23,425 nucleotides of DNA. Source: Chara braunii (lineage: Eukaryota > Streptophyta > Charophyceae > Charales > Characeae). Positions within the stretch are counted from its first letter, which is position 1. Each line of letters starts with the position of its first letter. Shown here in pieces: positions 1-8,361 of this stretch. The position numbers were made by a program, and so were the translations under genes. Location of the stretch: positions 492,692 through 516,116 of the forward strand of contig BFEA01000121.1 in assembly GCA_003427395.1 (NCBI GenBank), written 5' to 3'. The notes beneath the pieces are model-generated. The model made no database searches and was not told the DNA's origin. It saw only the letters and a list, made by a program, of their open reading frames with translations.

Positions 1-67
1 ACTTCTCCCTTTGTAGCCACGTGGCCAACCCTTCTCCTCCTCCTCCACCTACCTTCAAGATCCCCCC

Positions 68-103
68 CTCCTCCTCCTCCTCCTCCTCCTCCTCCTCCTC
101 CTC
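68..103. repeat. (TCC)n microsatellite
   Basis: About twelve uninterrupted TCC units. A second, shorter CTC-rich run lies at 175-212. Reading frames through these tracts give poly-Ser or poly-Pro and are not evidence of genes. Confidence 0.9.
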
Positions 104-212
104 GGTTCTCCCTGTCTCGCCATGTGGCGCCCCAGCACCGCCCCCCCAATCAAGACGTTGTCAATCAAGACGGTGTCCTCCCTCTCCTCCTCCTCCTCCT
201 CCCTCTCCTCCA

Positions 213-543
213 CGTGGCGTCAAAGTGACGCAGCGATTCAACGAACGGAAAAAAGAAAAAAAGAAAAAAAAAACTACTCATCCTATGCTGCTCCTCCTCA
301 TCCTCGAAGACAAACAACATCCATTGGAGGTCTGTAGTATGGTGGTCTCCCTCCGCCCTTTCTATAGCTGCTGTCATTCTCCTTTCAGCCGAAGACGAAG
401 AAGAAAGAAAGGAGGAGGGAGAAGGAAGGGGGAGGGAGGAGACATGGTTGATGAGGGAGGAGGGGCTCACCTTCTCACGATGCAGACGACGTCGAGGAGG
501 AGCGATGGCGAAGCAGCAGGCAGCGACGACGACGAGGCGTGAA
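213..543. other. Purine-rich, low-complexity noncoding stretch
   Basis: The stretch contains A-rich runs (249-272) and GAAGAAGGAGG-type purine tracts (398-445). It ends in a GCGACGACGACGA trinucleotide-like run near 520-537. I see no gene. The mixed (GAC/GAG) texture resembles 7249-7370, beside the inverted family-1 LTR, so it may be degraded retroelement sequence. Confidence 0.5.
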
Positions 544-618
544 GGCAGCACCGACGTCCAAGCACGGAGGCAGCACTGACGTCCAAGCACGGAGGCAGCA
601 CAGACGTCCAGGGACGGA
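544..618. repeat. Tandem repeat, three 25-bp units
   Basis: Three head-to-tail 25-bp units (544-568, 569-593, 594-618) each begin GGCAGCA and end GACGGA or CACGGA. They differ at only a few positions. 25 is not a multiple of three, so a coding role is unlikely. Confidence 0.85.
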
Positions 619-744
619 GGCAGCGACGACGAGGTGGAACCCTGCTCGGAGGACGAGCGGGGGAAGCGCGCATTCGAATTCGAACCCAGTTCGAATTCAA
701 ATCGCGATCTCGCGCGAGCCGTCGATCTTCGCTGATCAACGACG

Positions 745-982
745 GATCTTCAAGGCCGAAAAAAAAAAGGGCCTACTGGGCCCCGACTTTTTTCTCCGCC
801 GCCGCTCTACTGTCCACTACAGCCTCGGTCTCCCAGGGGCTTTACCGGGAAAAAAAAAGCCCGCCCTCTATTTTGTGCAAGGGGGCCCGGGGTTTCGACC
901 GGGCGGGCCACCCGGCCGGGCGTTCCGGGCGTGTGCCGGGCGAGGGAGGGGGTGACCGGGCCGCCCGGCTGGTGGCCCAGAC
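745..982. other. GC-rich block with GGGCC/CCCGG palindromes
   Basis: The block is dominated by GGGCC, CCCGG and GGGCGGG words with A-runs at 758-768 and 851-859. I see no gene. It ends abruptly at a pentanucleotide and poly-A tract, after which the sequence becomes AT-rich. Confidence 0.5.
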
Positions 983-1022
983 TTTTCTTTTCTTTTCTTT
1001 TCAAAAAAAAAAAAAAAAAAAA
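983..1022. repeat. (TTTTC)n followed by 20-base poly-A
   Basis: Four TTTTC units (983-1002) abut a run of 20 A residues (1003-1022). The junction marks a sharp composition change from GC-rich on the left to AT-rich on the right, as expected at an insertion or rearrangement boundary. A retroposon poly-A end is possible, but I see no target duplication. Confidence 0.75.
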
Positions 1023-1560
1023 TCCAGATTTACTTTAATTCGAAATTCTCACGCTTTAAAAATATTTTAGAATTAACTATTTCACCTTCGGATTTTCCTA
1101 ATCCTGCGAAAATTTTAAAATCTCCTCTTCCAAATTTTTTCAGAATTTCTTTTCTGTAATCCATGATTACCTCATTCTTTCCTAAATTTCACGTTTTCTT
1201 GTAAATAAATTTTGAATAAGTTTAAATTCAAATCGATTTTTTTTTTTTTTTTGAAATTAATCATTTCTTTCTTCGATATTTTCAATGTTTATTTCTTTGG
1301 CATTTTTTTGAAAAAAATCGTTTTGCAAATCTCTCCTTCAAATTCTTCCAAAATTTTGTTTTACCCATATTCTTGAACTAGTTTCGAATAAATAAGACTC
1401 CAGCCGGAATAAATTTATTCAAAATTAATTCTTGCCCCCCCCCCCTCCCCCAATTTTATTCCCTTTTTTTTTTGAAAAATCTTGGCAATTATCTTTATTT
1501 ATATATTTTTGAATTTATTGTATTGTGAATAAATAAGGAATTGTCCCCCCCTATCTCCAC
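1023..1560. other. AT-rich region upstream of element 1 gag
   Basis: This stretch holds long T and A runs, C runs at 1436-1449, and many stops in all frames. In an intact Ty3/gypsy element a 5' LTR end and primer binding site would be expected just before the Gag start at 1561. I found neither a TGGTATC-type site nor the TGTTACGG LTR start. The words ATCCT-CGAAAATTTT and CCTCTTC at about 1099-1133 recur at 7167-7188, so this may be the leader of the same element family. Confidence 0.45.
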
Positions 1561-2130
1561 ATGCCACCATGCCAAACCAAGACCTCCCAACGCGCCGCCG
1601 CCGCTGCCGCTAAAGCTGCTGCGACCTCCACTGCTCCATCCTCCTCCGTCGCCTCGCCTTCGTCCTCCCCAATGACCGAAGGTGCTTCAAGCCACAACAT
1701 GAGCTCTCCCCCCGATGACTCCGTGGTGGACACCCACCGCGAACTCGTTGGCCAACAAGCCATCGAGGAGAACACCCCCGCCCCATCCCTCCTCTCCATC
1801 CTTCAGTCTGTACAAGACTCCCTCGGGACACTGTCCACTTCCGTCGATGGCATCTCAAGTCGGTTGACCGCCCTTGAGTCCCAAACCACTACCCCCTCCA
1901 TCCAGATGGTCACCACCACCACCCCCACGTCCACAGGCGCCTCCAGCCACACCCCCCTGACGACCTCCTCCACTCCTACTACCTCTACCACCACATCCAC
2001 CACCTCTGCCTCCTCCACCCTTCCCCCCCCCCTTCATCCGGCGCTTCCAGCACACTGCCTCATTCCTCGCCTGACCACATCACCCCTCTTCCCCCCTCGC
2101 ACTCCCATACCATCTCACAACCCATTATGA
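1561..2130 (+). pseudogene. Element 1 Gag, N-terminal low-complexity region
   Basis: An ATG-started 189-codon frame begins MPPCQTKTSQ. It continues through Ala/Ser/Thr/Pro-rich sequence with a short heptad-like stretch (LLSILQSVQDSLGTL, residues about 78-92). Such a disordered start with a coiled-coil segment is common in plant and algal Ty3/gypsy Gag proteins. The frame ends at TGA 2128-2130. Downstream Gag homology resumes in another frame, first briefly in the original frame (about 2260-2310, DNLNFNGSFF) and then in the frame of the Gag core. The original protein was therefore continuous, and this copy carries at least one stop and one indel between them. Function would be virion-like particle assembly; this copy cannot make full Gag. 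Confidence 0.65.
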
Positions 2131-2282
2131 CGACCTCCACCATCCCCACCCTGGGCACCCCTCGTCCCACCTATTCCCAAGTCACCTCCGGGTTTTACCC
2201 CCAACTACCTCCTTGACGACAACAGCCAATTCGATTACACCTGCTAGGACACTACCCCCGATAACCTCAACTTCAATGGATC

Positions 2283-3191
2283 GTTTTTCGCGAAGGGGAA
2301 ATCCCCCGTTCCTTCCGATCCGCCGACATCATGCCCTTCTCCGGCCTTCCCCACAAGGACGTTTTCCTCTTTCTTACTCAGCTCCAGAACTCTTTCAAGC
2401 TCCACCACATGCCCATTGTCCACTGGCTTCCCATTGCCACCTCTCGCCTCCTCCGCAATGTCGCCAAATGGTGGATGGCCGAAGTCAGCAACCGCCACGC
2501 CTTCGGAGGATCGCGTCACTCCTTCCTCCAATGGGCCAACCTTCTCACTGCCACCTTCCCCCCCCAGAAAACCATCGATGACTACCTTGAGCAATTCTGT
2601 CACCTCCGCCAGACCGGTCCCACGGACCACTTCGTCCAATACATTCGCTCCCTCCGCCATCAGCTCCCCACCACCGTCATTCCCGAGTTTGCGTTCATCT
2701 CCCACATCAAGCGAGTTTGCCACAAAGATCTTGCGACCGCCTTTGCCCACGAACCTGACATGCCCCTTGCTGACCTCCTCTCTCGCATACTTCACCACGA
2801 TCGACGACTCCACCCCCATCACTAGTCCACGCCCGCTCCCTCCCGCCCCCGCTTCTTCCATAACATCACCCCTGACGACACCACTCCGCCCACCTCCGAT
2901 GACGACTTCGAGGACCTCCAGGCCGCCCATTTTATGCGGATGGAACGCCAGGATCGTGCCTCCCGACCGCCTTCTTCCTCTCCACCCCGCCGTCTCTAGA
3001 AACTTACACCTGCAGAACGCATATACCTTCAGGAACACAATGGGTGTTTTCGCTGCCGCCAGTTAGGTCACCAACATACAAACTGCCCCAACGCTAGCTG
3101 CTTTACTCGACAGGCCCCTCGCTCCGCAGGAGCCGGCCCTTCTACTTACACTTCTTCGTCCACCACGACAACCAGGCCCTCCTCCACCTGA
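2283..3191 (+). pseudogene. Element 1 Gag core (retrotransposon Gag domain and C-terminal region)
   Basis: One frame from 2283 contains the retrotransposon Gag signature. LLRNVAKWWMAE (about 2448-2483) is followed by SFLQWANLLTATFP (about 2520-2561), DYLEQFCHLRQT and FVQYIRSLRHQLP. This is the pattern by which plant Ty3/gypsy capsid domains are recognised (aromatic-rich W..L...F). The frame is broken by TAG at 2823-2825 and TAG at 2998-3000, then TGA at 3189-3191, but homology continues in the same frame through each stop to the zinc knuckle. The stops fit single C-to-T changes from CAG (Gln) and CGA (Arg), as expected from cytosine methylation in a silenced element. Confidence 0.8.
3045..3086 (+). 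other. CCHC zinc knuckle of element 1 Gag
   Basis: The in-frame motif CFRCRQLGHQHTNC fits C-X2-C-X4-H-X4-C exactly. It is the nucleocapsid RNA-binding knuckle of retrotransposon Gag. It lies in the same frame as the Gag core and just before the region where protease would be expected. Confidence 0.9.
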
Positions 3192-3225
3192 ACACTGTCC
3201 CCCTGTCCCTTGCAATCCTCCCCCG

Positions 3226-3376
3226 GCATCGACCACTTGTCTGTTGGCTCTCCCATCGGTGACGATCTCTCCCCCATCGGTGGCCCACTTGGCATCGACT
3301 ATCTGTCTGCCAACTCCCCCTCCGGTGACGCACATCCCATCGGACGACCCCCAGGTGACGCACATCCCATATCCAG
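3226..3376 (+). repeat. Imperfect repeats after the Gag end of element 1
   Basis: Two units about 65 bp apart encode GIDHLSVGSPIGDD and GIDYLSANSPSGDA. The word GGTGACGCACATCCCAT is repeated at about 3333 and 3354. This segment sits where protease and RT should be. It may be a variable Gag-Pol linker or filler formed at the deletion junction. Confidence 0.55.
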
Positions 3377-3385
3377 CGCCTCCCA

Positions 3386-3503
3386 TCACTCCATCACCGA
3401 TACACCGAAGGCTACCTCTCTTGCCCAGACTTCGCCGCCATTCACAACAAGCTTCGCGATCTTGACCCAGTCCTCGACTACTCCTTCCACGACAATTTAT
3501 TTT
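3386..3503 (+). pseudogene. Element 1 Pol remnant: RNase H-integrase linker
   Basis: A frame from about 3386 reads LHHRYTEGYLSCPDFAAIHN and then DPVLDYSFHDNLFLH. In Ty3/gypsy Pol this tract (a 'DPDFA...Y.L.DGLL' pattern) lies between RNase H and the integrase zinc-binding domain. Integrase homology should follow directly but is delayed until about 3747, because an AT-rich segment interrupts the frame. No protease, RT (YxDD) or RNase H motifs occur upstream. Confidence 0.6.
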
Positions 3504-3746
3504 TGCATATCCTTTTTATTTGTTTAGGCAAAATCATTTTTGGTTCACCAAACACTTCCCGCTCCGTGGCCTTCATACATTCGTGAATTACATGTAATGT
3601 ACTTGTGGGGGCGAAGCCATCTCTGTGCAAAATTCGTCATATCAGTTGTTCCCCATCTTTCAGTAATAAAATGCTTTGTTGAACTAGTTTTGACTGATGT
3701 TTTCGCAGTTTTGAAAAGTGAAATTTGTCACAAACAGTTTCGCGAA
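3504..3746. other. AT-rich segment interrupting the integrase frame
   Basis: About 240 bp of AT-rich sequence with stops in all frames separate the linker (YSFHDNLFLH) from [16 protein letters not shown], which should be contiguous. Flanking retroelement sequence is C-rich, so the composition contrast is obvious. A perfect palindrome TTTCGCGAAA lies at its right end (about 3738-3747). I see no clear terminal inverted repeats or target duplication. It could be a small inserted element, or an intron-like insertion with possible acceptor AGs. Confidence 0.55.
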
Positions 3747-4961
3747 AACAAGCCTCTACATCGACACCAAAGGCACTCGCCGACTGTGCATCCCTGACAC
3801 ACATGGTCTCCGTACCCAGCTCTTGGCCGAGCACGACGACGCCAAGACCGCAGGTCACCTCGGTTTCCAGAAAACCTTCGACACCATCTCTCACTACTTC
3901 TGTTGGCCTTTTCTACTCGCCGACGTCAAAACATACATTCGCTCATGTCCCACGTGCCAGGCTGTCAATCCTCGAACCGGGCCAAACCCGGCAAGCTCCA
4001 ATCATTGCCCATCCCCACTCATTGGTGGCAGTCCATTTCCATGGACTCCGTGTGCGGTCTCCCTAAGATCGACCGTGGGCATGATTGCATCTACGTTATT
4101 GTCTGCCGCCTGACCAAATGCGCCCACTTCATTCCTTGCACCCCCTCGCACACCGCCAAAGACATCACCTTACTCTTCTTCTACCATGTTGCACGCCACA
4201 ACGACCTCCCCGAGAATATCATCAGCGACCGCGATCCCCGTTTCCTCTCACAGTTTTGGAAACAACTCTTCAACGCCTACGAAATTACACTCAAGTATAG
4301 CACTGCATTCCACCCACAGACCGATGGACAAACCGAGAAGATGAACGATACTCTTCAAAGAATCCTACGGAAGTACTGTCATCCACATCAACACGACTGG
4401 GATCAGTTGCTCACCGCCGCCGAGATCGCCTACAACAACGCTGCATGTCCTTCCACTGGCATGTCTCCATTCTACCTTGACCTTGGCTACCATCCGCGCT
4501 TGCCCTCTGATTTCCTGCTTCCCCCGCAACTCAACCCCTCCACACCTTGCCCTTCCCTCAATGAATGGGTAGCAACAATGAATCGACTCCTCAGAGAAGC
4601 AACCGAAGCCCTCAAAAGAACACAAGAACAACAAGCAAACAAAATCAACAAACACAAACGAGACTTGCAATTCAAAGTAGGGGACAAAGTCTGGCTCTCC
4701 GCCAAACGCTTTGAACCAGAACAAAGAAACTCTTGAACAAATGGCTCGGACCCTTCCCCATCATTGAAAAAACCTCCGACGTCAACTACAAACTCCAACT
4801 TCCCCCCCGACATGAGCCGCGTCCACCCGGTCTTCCACGTCGAATACTTGAAAGAATATCATGAATCCCCACCCCAATTTGCTGACCGCCCATATCCTAG
4901 ACCTCCACCTATCATGTTACCCACAGGCCTGAATTCGTTGTCTAGACACCCACGTAACTAG
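3747..4961 (+). pseudogene. Element 1 integrase and start of chromodomain
   Basis: The integrase would join retrotransposon cDNA to host DNA. The N-terminal HHCC zinc domain is visible (AEH, GHLGF, then CPTCQ with Cys codons at 3946 and 3955). The catalytic core has Asp at 4044 (SMDSV), Asp at 4227 (ISDRD) and Glu at 4335 (DGQTE), exactly 35 residues between the last two. The C-terminal part has KVGDKVWLSAK, then KWLGPFPIIEK and MSRVHPVFHVEYLKEYHES, typical of the chromovirus integrase tail. Frameshifts lie near 3968 (one base lost), 4733 and the C-run at 4801-4807. The sequence EFVV at about 4930 looks like the first strand of a chromodomain, cut by a stop at once. The catalytic core is intact but the whole is not translatable. 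Confidence 0.85.
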
Positions 4962-6023
4962 AACCCTAAACCCCTGTATAAACCTTGCTACAACCTCGCA
5001 ACCCCGTTCTACACACACCCTTGAACCCAGTCCACCCTCCCCTCAACCCCGATTCGTGATGTCTGATCTGCCCTTGCCCTCGCCTAGCCTTGTCCCATCT
5101 GTCCTCTCCACTACCTTGTCTCTCTTGTCCAATGCTTATGAACCTGCGTGACGCCGGCGATAAAGGATCTAATGGCAAGCACACGAGGATGATGGCCTGC
5201 TGCCTCACTGTTCATGGAGATTATGCAGCTGGTTTGGCCACCATGCTGTTTCACCGGCCGGCATCCCGACTCGCGGACTTACTGGAGCAGCAACTTGTGA
5301 CATGGATCTTTGCATCAGTCTGGGACTTCCTTGCTTCCAGATCAGACCCCATTGCAGTTCGTGTACCAGACGCACCCTAGCACTTGGACGTTGGACATTT
5401 GAACTACTGTTACGCTTCTTGGACTTCTACCTGTTGCAGCCGCTGAAGACCGCTTCTACCACCTACTCCAAGACCTGATCAAGACCGCTGCAGATCCCCT
5501 TTCAAGACAGTTGGAGTCTTGGACACTTTGTTCCTACATGAGATTCTGCTTCTGACTCCTTCGGACATACCAGCCCTTGCCTCCTGAGCAAACATTTTCA
5601 TTTGTATTTTTTTATTTTTATTTTTCCTGACTTTGACAACCCTGTAGAACATCATTAGCAGATCCCTGTTTCCCTGACCATTGTTCCCCTCACCCACTAG
5701 AACATCAGTAGAATTCCCTGTTCCCCTGACCATTGTTTCCCTTACCCACTAGAACATCAATAGAAATTCCCTGTTTTCCCTGAACATCGTTTCCCCTACC
5801 CAGTAGAACATCAATAGAAATCCCCTGTTCCGTGAACATTGCTTAGCTTCCCCTATAGACCCACCCAGTTCCATCATACCTTCACCTGTGCAGAACACCA
5901 GACAGAATAACCTGTGACTTGCATCACTCCCCTTCTCCTTCTCCGACCAGTGATCGGCCCCGTCCCGTCCTTCACAGCTCCTTTTGTTTCCTTGGCTCTT
6001 TGGCAGCCGGGACGTTGCCTTTC
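4962..6023 (+). other. Element 1 noncoding region between pol and the 3' LTR
   Basis: About 1.06 kb with no credible gene, CT-rich on the + strand. It contains the four-copy 53-bp repeat described separately and ends at the polypurine tract. The length is unusual for the pol-to-LTR spacer of a Ty3/gypsy element. Confidence 0.6.
5645..5857. repeat. Four tandem ~53-bp repeats
   Basis: Units start at 5645, 5698, 5750 and 5804, each with TAGAACATCA, then CCCTGTT, then TGAACATTG or TGACCATTG, then CCCCTACCCA. Spacings of 53, 52 and 54 bp are not kept in frame, so the array is noncoding. It lies in the spacer before the element 1 polypurine tract. Confidence 0.9.
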
Positions 6024-6035
6024 AGAGGGAGGGGA
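6024..6035 (+). promoter_or_regulatory. Polypurine tract of element 1
   Basis: AGAGGGAGGGGA is followed by TAG and then the LTR start TGTTACGG at 6039. A purine run directly before the 3' LTR is where plus-strand DNA synthesis is primed in LTR retrotransposons. Its position and orientation agree with the + strand gag and integrase upstream. Confidence 0.75.
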
Positions 6036-6038
6036 TAG

Positions 6039-6515
6039 TGTTACGGACTCCGCCAGGGCTCGATCCCTGGTCTATCTTTTTGCTGTTTCTGCTGCATCCC
6101 GTTTTCGTCCTGGCCCTTTTTTCCAAACCCCTCCTTTGGTACCGTCGGATTTTGGACAACTGGCGCCATGCTGCAATTTGGGCGCCACTTTCAAATACCG
6201 CATTTTTCAGTTCTGCCCTCGGGGCTTTTGCGGAAATGCCCCTGGTACCGTACGTGTCACTGGTACTTATACCGGCTCCCCGTACAGTACAGGGGGGAGT
6301 CTGGGACCAGTTTTCAGCTGCTGTACTCGTACCCAGTGTGACTTGCCCCTGTTTCGGCATTTGGGAACCCAAGACTTTGACTTTGTGTCTTTGCCACTGT
6401 GTCTGCGTCCGTCGAGTCCCTTGGTCGTGTCAGGTGAGTGAGTGTGTGTGCTCTCACTTTCTCTCTCTCCCCTCTCCCTCAGCTCTCCCTGTCTCCCTCA
6501 GCCTCGCACTCGTTA

Positions 6516-6597
<82 letters not shown>
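6039..6597 (+). mobile_element. Family-1 LTR (3' LTR of element 1), right end undefined
   Basis: It begins TGTTACGGACTC directly after the polypurine tract and aligns along most of its length with the inverted copy at 7422-7903. Shared words include GGCTCGATCCCTGGT, TCGGATTT, TTGGCGCC/CTGGCGCC, CAGTGTGACTTGC and TGTGTC...GTCGAGTC. A (CT)40 tract occupies 6518-6597; the inverted copy has a short (CT) stretch at the equivalent place. The LTR's CA end and target duplication could not be located beyond the microsatellite. Confidence 0.7.
6518..6597. repeat. (CT)40 microsatellite
   Basis: An uninterrupted 80-bp CT run inside the family-1 LTR. Frames crossing it give Ser-Leu repeats only. Confidence 0.95.
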
Positions 6598-6600
<3 letters not shown>

Positions 6601-6696
6601 AGCGCAGCTCGCTGGCTCAGCGCTTCACTCATCACAATAGCGTATGATAATCATTAAAAACGCCAAGTACATCAAAGGATAAACGCAAAAAACGGG

Positions 6697-6716
6697 CGCA
6701 GCGACCCTACGCTGCG
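6697..6716. other. Perfect 7-bp inverted repeat (hairpin)
   Basis: CGCAGCG-ACCCTA-CGCTGCG. No T-run follows, so a terminator role is not supported. It lies just downstream of the family-1 LTR. Confidence 0.6.
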
Positions 6717-6867
6717 TTTCATCCGGCCGCCAACACCGGAATCTTCAGGGGTGTTGTACGTAGCTAGGATAAGGGGCCTGGTACCACAACCCCACGGCCT
6801 GTTTGCTTCCGAATGTCAGGGCCTGGTACTTTTCCCGAATTTTCATTGGTGAGCTGCTGCTTGGCCT

Positions 6868-7055
6868 GTGAGTCGCGACTTTTCAATGGTGGAACATGAC
6901 TTTTGACTGTGGACTGTGACGCTTGCCTCTGCGACACGACTTCTGCTGGGGAAGGTGTCCTTTGCCCGTGGGATGTGACTTTTCAATATGACTTTTCATT
7001 ATGAGACGTGACTTTTGCTTAAGGAATGCAACCTCTGCCCCTGGGATGTGACTGT
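6868..7055. repeat. Degenerate GTGACTTTT-type short repeats
   Basis: The words CGACTTTTCAAT, TGACTTTTGACTGTGG, CGACTTCTGCTG, TGACTTTTCAATATG, TGACTTTTCATTATG, TGACTTTTGCTTAAG and TGACTGTTCACC recur every 15-35 bp, often preceded by GGGATG or GAGACG. The array is old and diverged. Confidence 0.55.
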
Positions 7056-7421
7056 TCACCGGGTGCCTGTTGGACTCAACTCTCTAAGGTACCCGACTGT
7101 GACTTCTCTGAAACTGACCGACTTAGCCTCGTGGCCTGAGTATTTTCGAATTTATATATATATATCCTCGAAAATTTTCCTCTTCGAATTTGCAAATACT
7201 TTCAATTTTTTATTTTATATTTTTTTCCGAATGTTGGCTTCGGGATCGGCGACGAGGCAGTGATGGGGATGAGGCGCTGACGTGGCAGCGGCGACGATGA
7301 CGACAACAGCATCGACGGCGATGTTGTGGCGGCGCTGGAGTCGATGGCGATGGTGACAATGTCGATGACGTGGCAGCACCGGAACAGGGAGGGAGGGAGG
7401 GCCGGAGTAGCGAGGCCGGGG

Positions 7422-7901
7422 TAGAGAGACAGAGAGAGAGTGAGGGCACACACACACACCAGCTCGACACGGACTCGACTCGACGCAATGGACACAGACA
7501 TGAAGAGGCAAAGTTGCAAAGTCGCAAAGTCGCAATCTTGGATTCCAAACACAATGTCGCAGCAAGTCACACTGAAGCACAAGCACTAAGGCCGAAAACT
7601 GAATGCCCGGACTGGGCTTGAGTCCGGTCTTAAGTACCTTTCTCAAGTTTCAGTCCTGAGGGCAGAAGTGCAATTTACCTCGGGGCTGAACTGAAAATCG
7701 AAGGTCTGAGCCTGGGTGGCAGATTGCCAGAAGGCGCCAAGTATCCAAATCCGAAAGTGCCAGAGGAGGAATTTGAGAACGGGCGCCAACTGCAGAGGGC
7801 GCCAACAGTCAGGAACAGGAGATCAGCAACTCAAAAATAAAATAGCGGCCTGGCGGGTGGTAACCCGCGGACCAGGGATCGAGCCCCGGCTGAGTCCGTA
7901 A

Positions 7902-7903
<2 letters not shown>
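7422..7903 (-). mobile_element. Family-1 LTR fragment, inverted
   Basis: Read on the - strand it starts TGTTACGGACTCAGCCGG at 7903. It follows the 6039 LTR for about 480 bp to a short CT tract near 7422. The first 33 bases differ at only three or so positions. It belongs to a different insertion from element 1 because it faces the other way. On the + strand it is followed immediately by a (GT)n run and a family-2 LTR fragment, so the junction is a nested insertion or recombination point. Confidence 0.7.

Positions 7904-7938
<35 letters not shown>
7904..7938. repeat. (GT)n microsatellite
   Basis: A 35-bp GT run exactly at the junction between the inverted family-1 LTR and the family-2 LTR fragment. 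The family-2 LTR itself has a short ACACACA stretch at the equivalent place, which probably seeded the expansion. Confidence 0.9.
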
Positions 7939-7939
<1 letters not shown>

Positions 7940-8230
7940 TGCATGGACATTCAGGGTGGATCTTTGTGCGCGCGCGTGTGTGTGAGGGTGAGGCCGATGG
8001 TGGAGATAGTGTTCGGTTGGGACTTCAGACAGTGTTCGATGGCCATAGCCGCAAGTTGTAACAGTTGACTTGAACTGAATATCTGGCCAGAGGCCATATC
8101 TCTGAGTTTTCTGTGTGGGCGCATGTTGCGATTGCAAGTTCATTGCTGAGACTGAGTTGATGAAGTTGTTTTGCCATCGGTACACACATGTATGCATGTT
8201 GCAAGCAAGATTGAGACAAGTCTGATTTCA
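7939..8230 (+). mobile_element. Family-2 LTR fragment (opposite to element 2)
   Basis: Its reverse complement starts TGAAATCAGACT and follows the left end of the element 2 LTR (9462 on) for about 290 bp. Shared words include CAACATGCATAC, GATGGCAAAAC, ACAACTTGCGGCTATGG, GAACACTGTCT and CCCTGAATGTCCA. In element orientation this copy runs on the + strand and ends with ATTTCA at 8230. No primer binding site follows, and its 5' half is missing. Confidence 0.75.
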
Positions 8231-8361
8231 TTTTTAGCCACCTTGCTGCTTTGTCCAGTACCATTCTGCAATGGACTTGAGGCGGAAGTCTTCTGTTGCG
8301 TCTGACAGACTATCTTCCTGGAAGGATGGTCAGATTGGCCCAGTAACCATTGCTGTATTCC
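8231..8361. repeat. 217-bp tandem duplication, copy A, first part
   Basis: It matches 9157-9287 closely, including the run CTGACAGACTATCTTCCTGG. The copy is interrupted at 8361 by the Mutator-like element and resumes at 9071. Removing the insertion and one target duplication gives 131 + 86 = 217 bp, the distance to copy B. Both copies have an open - strand frame with words such as DDFGFG and HPSRKIVCQTQ, which may be an old coding fragment. I do not recognise it. Confidence 0.75.
8352..8361. repeat. Left target-site duplication
   Basis: GCTGTATTCC occurs at 8352-8361 and again at 9061-9070, directly flanking the inverted ends of the inserted element. Confidence 0.8.

Larger units (their letters stand above)
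1561..6597 (+). mobile_element. Decayed chromovirus-type Ty3/gypsy retrotransposon (element 1)
   Basis: Order on the + strand: Gag N-terminal region, Gag core, CCHC zinc knuckle, an RNase H-integrase linker, integrase with HHCC and D,D35E, the first residues of a chromodomain, a noncoding tail, a polypurine tract (6024-6035) and an LTR starting TGTTACGG at 6039. Protease, reverse transcriptase and RNase H are absent: only about 200 bp separate the Gag end from the linker, where roughly 2.5-3 kb would be expected. Multiple stops and frameshifts make it non-autonomous. No matching 5' LTR is visible upstream, so the left limit is only the Gag start. The 3' LTR end is not defined; I end the element at the (CT)n tract inside it. 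Confidence 0.85.
6598..7421. other. Sequence between the two opposed family-1 LTRs
   Basis: I see no gene. Contents in order: a small hairpin (6697-6716), GC-rich unique sequence, a degenerate ~20-30 bp repeat with the core GTGACTTTT (about 6868-7055), an AT-rich tract with (TA)n at 7154-7164, and a (GAC/GAT/GGC)-rich stretch at 7249-7370. The AT-rich tract shares words with the region upstream of element 1 gag, so it may be leader sequence of another copy. Confidence 0.5.

Noticed and set aside
5645-5857. CRISPR-like array
   Set aside because: The units are contiguous 53-bp tandem repeats with no unique spacers, in a eukaryotic retroelement.
6052-6072. tRNA T-arm-like hairpin CCAGGG-CTCGAT-CCCTGG
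   Set aside because: The loop is six instead of seven bases, and no acceptor, D or anticodon arm can be folded around it.
6039-7903. A terminal-inverted-repeat DNA transposon
   Set aside because: The left end follows a polypurine tract and a + strand integrase, and homology extends about 500 bp inward. Two opposed LTRs explain it better.
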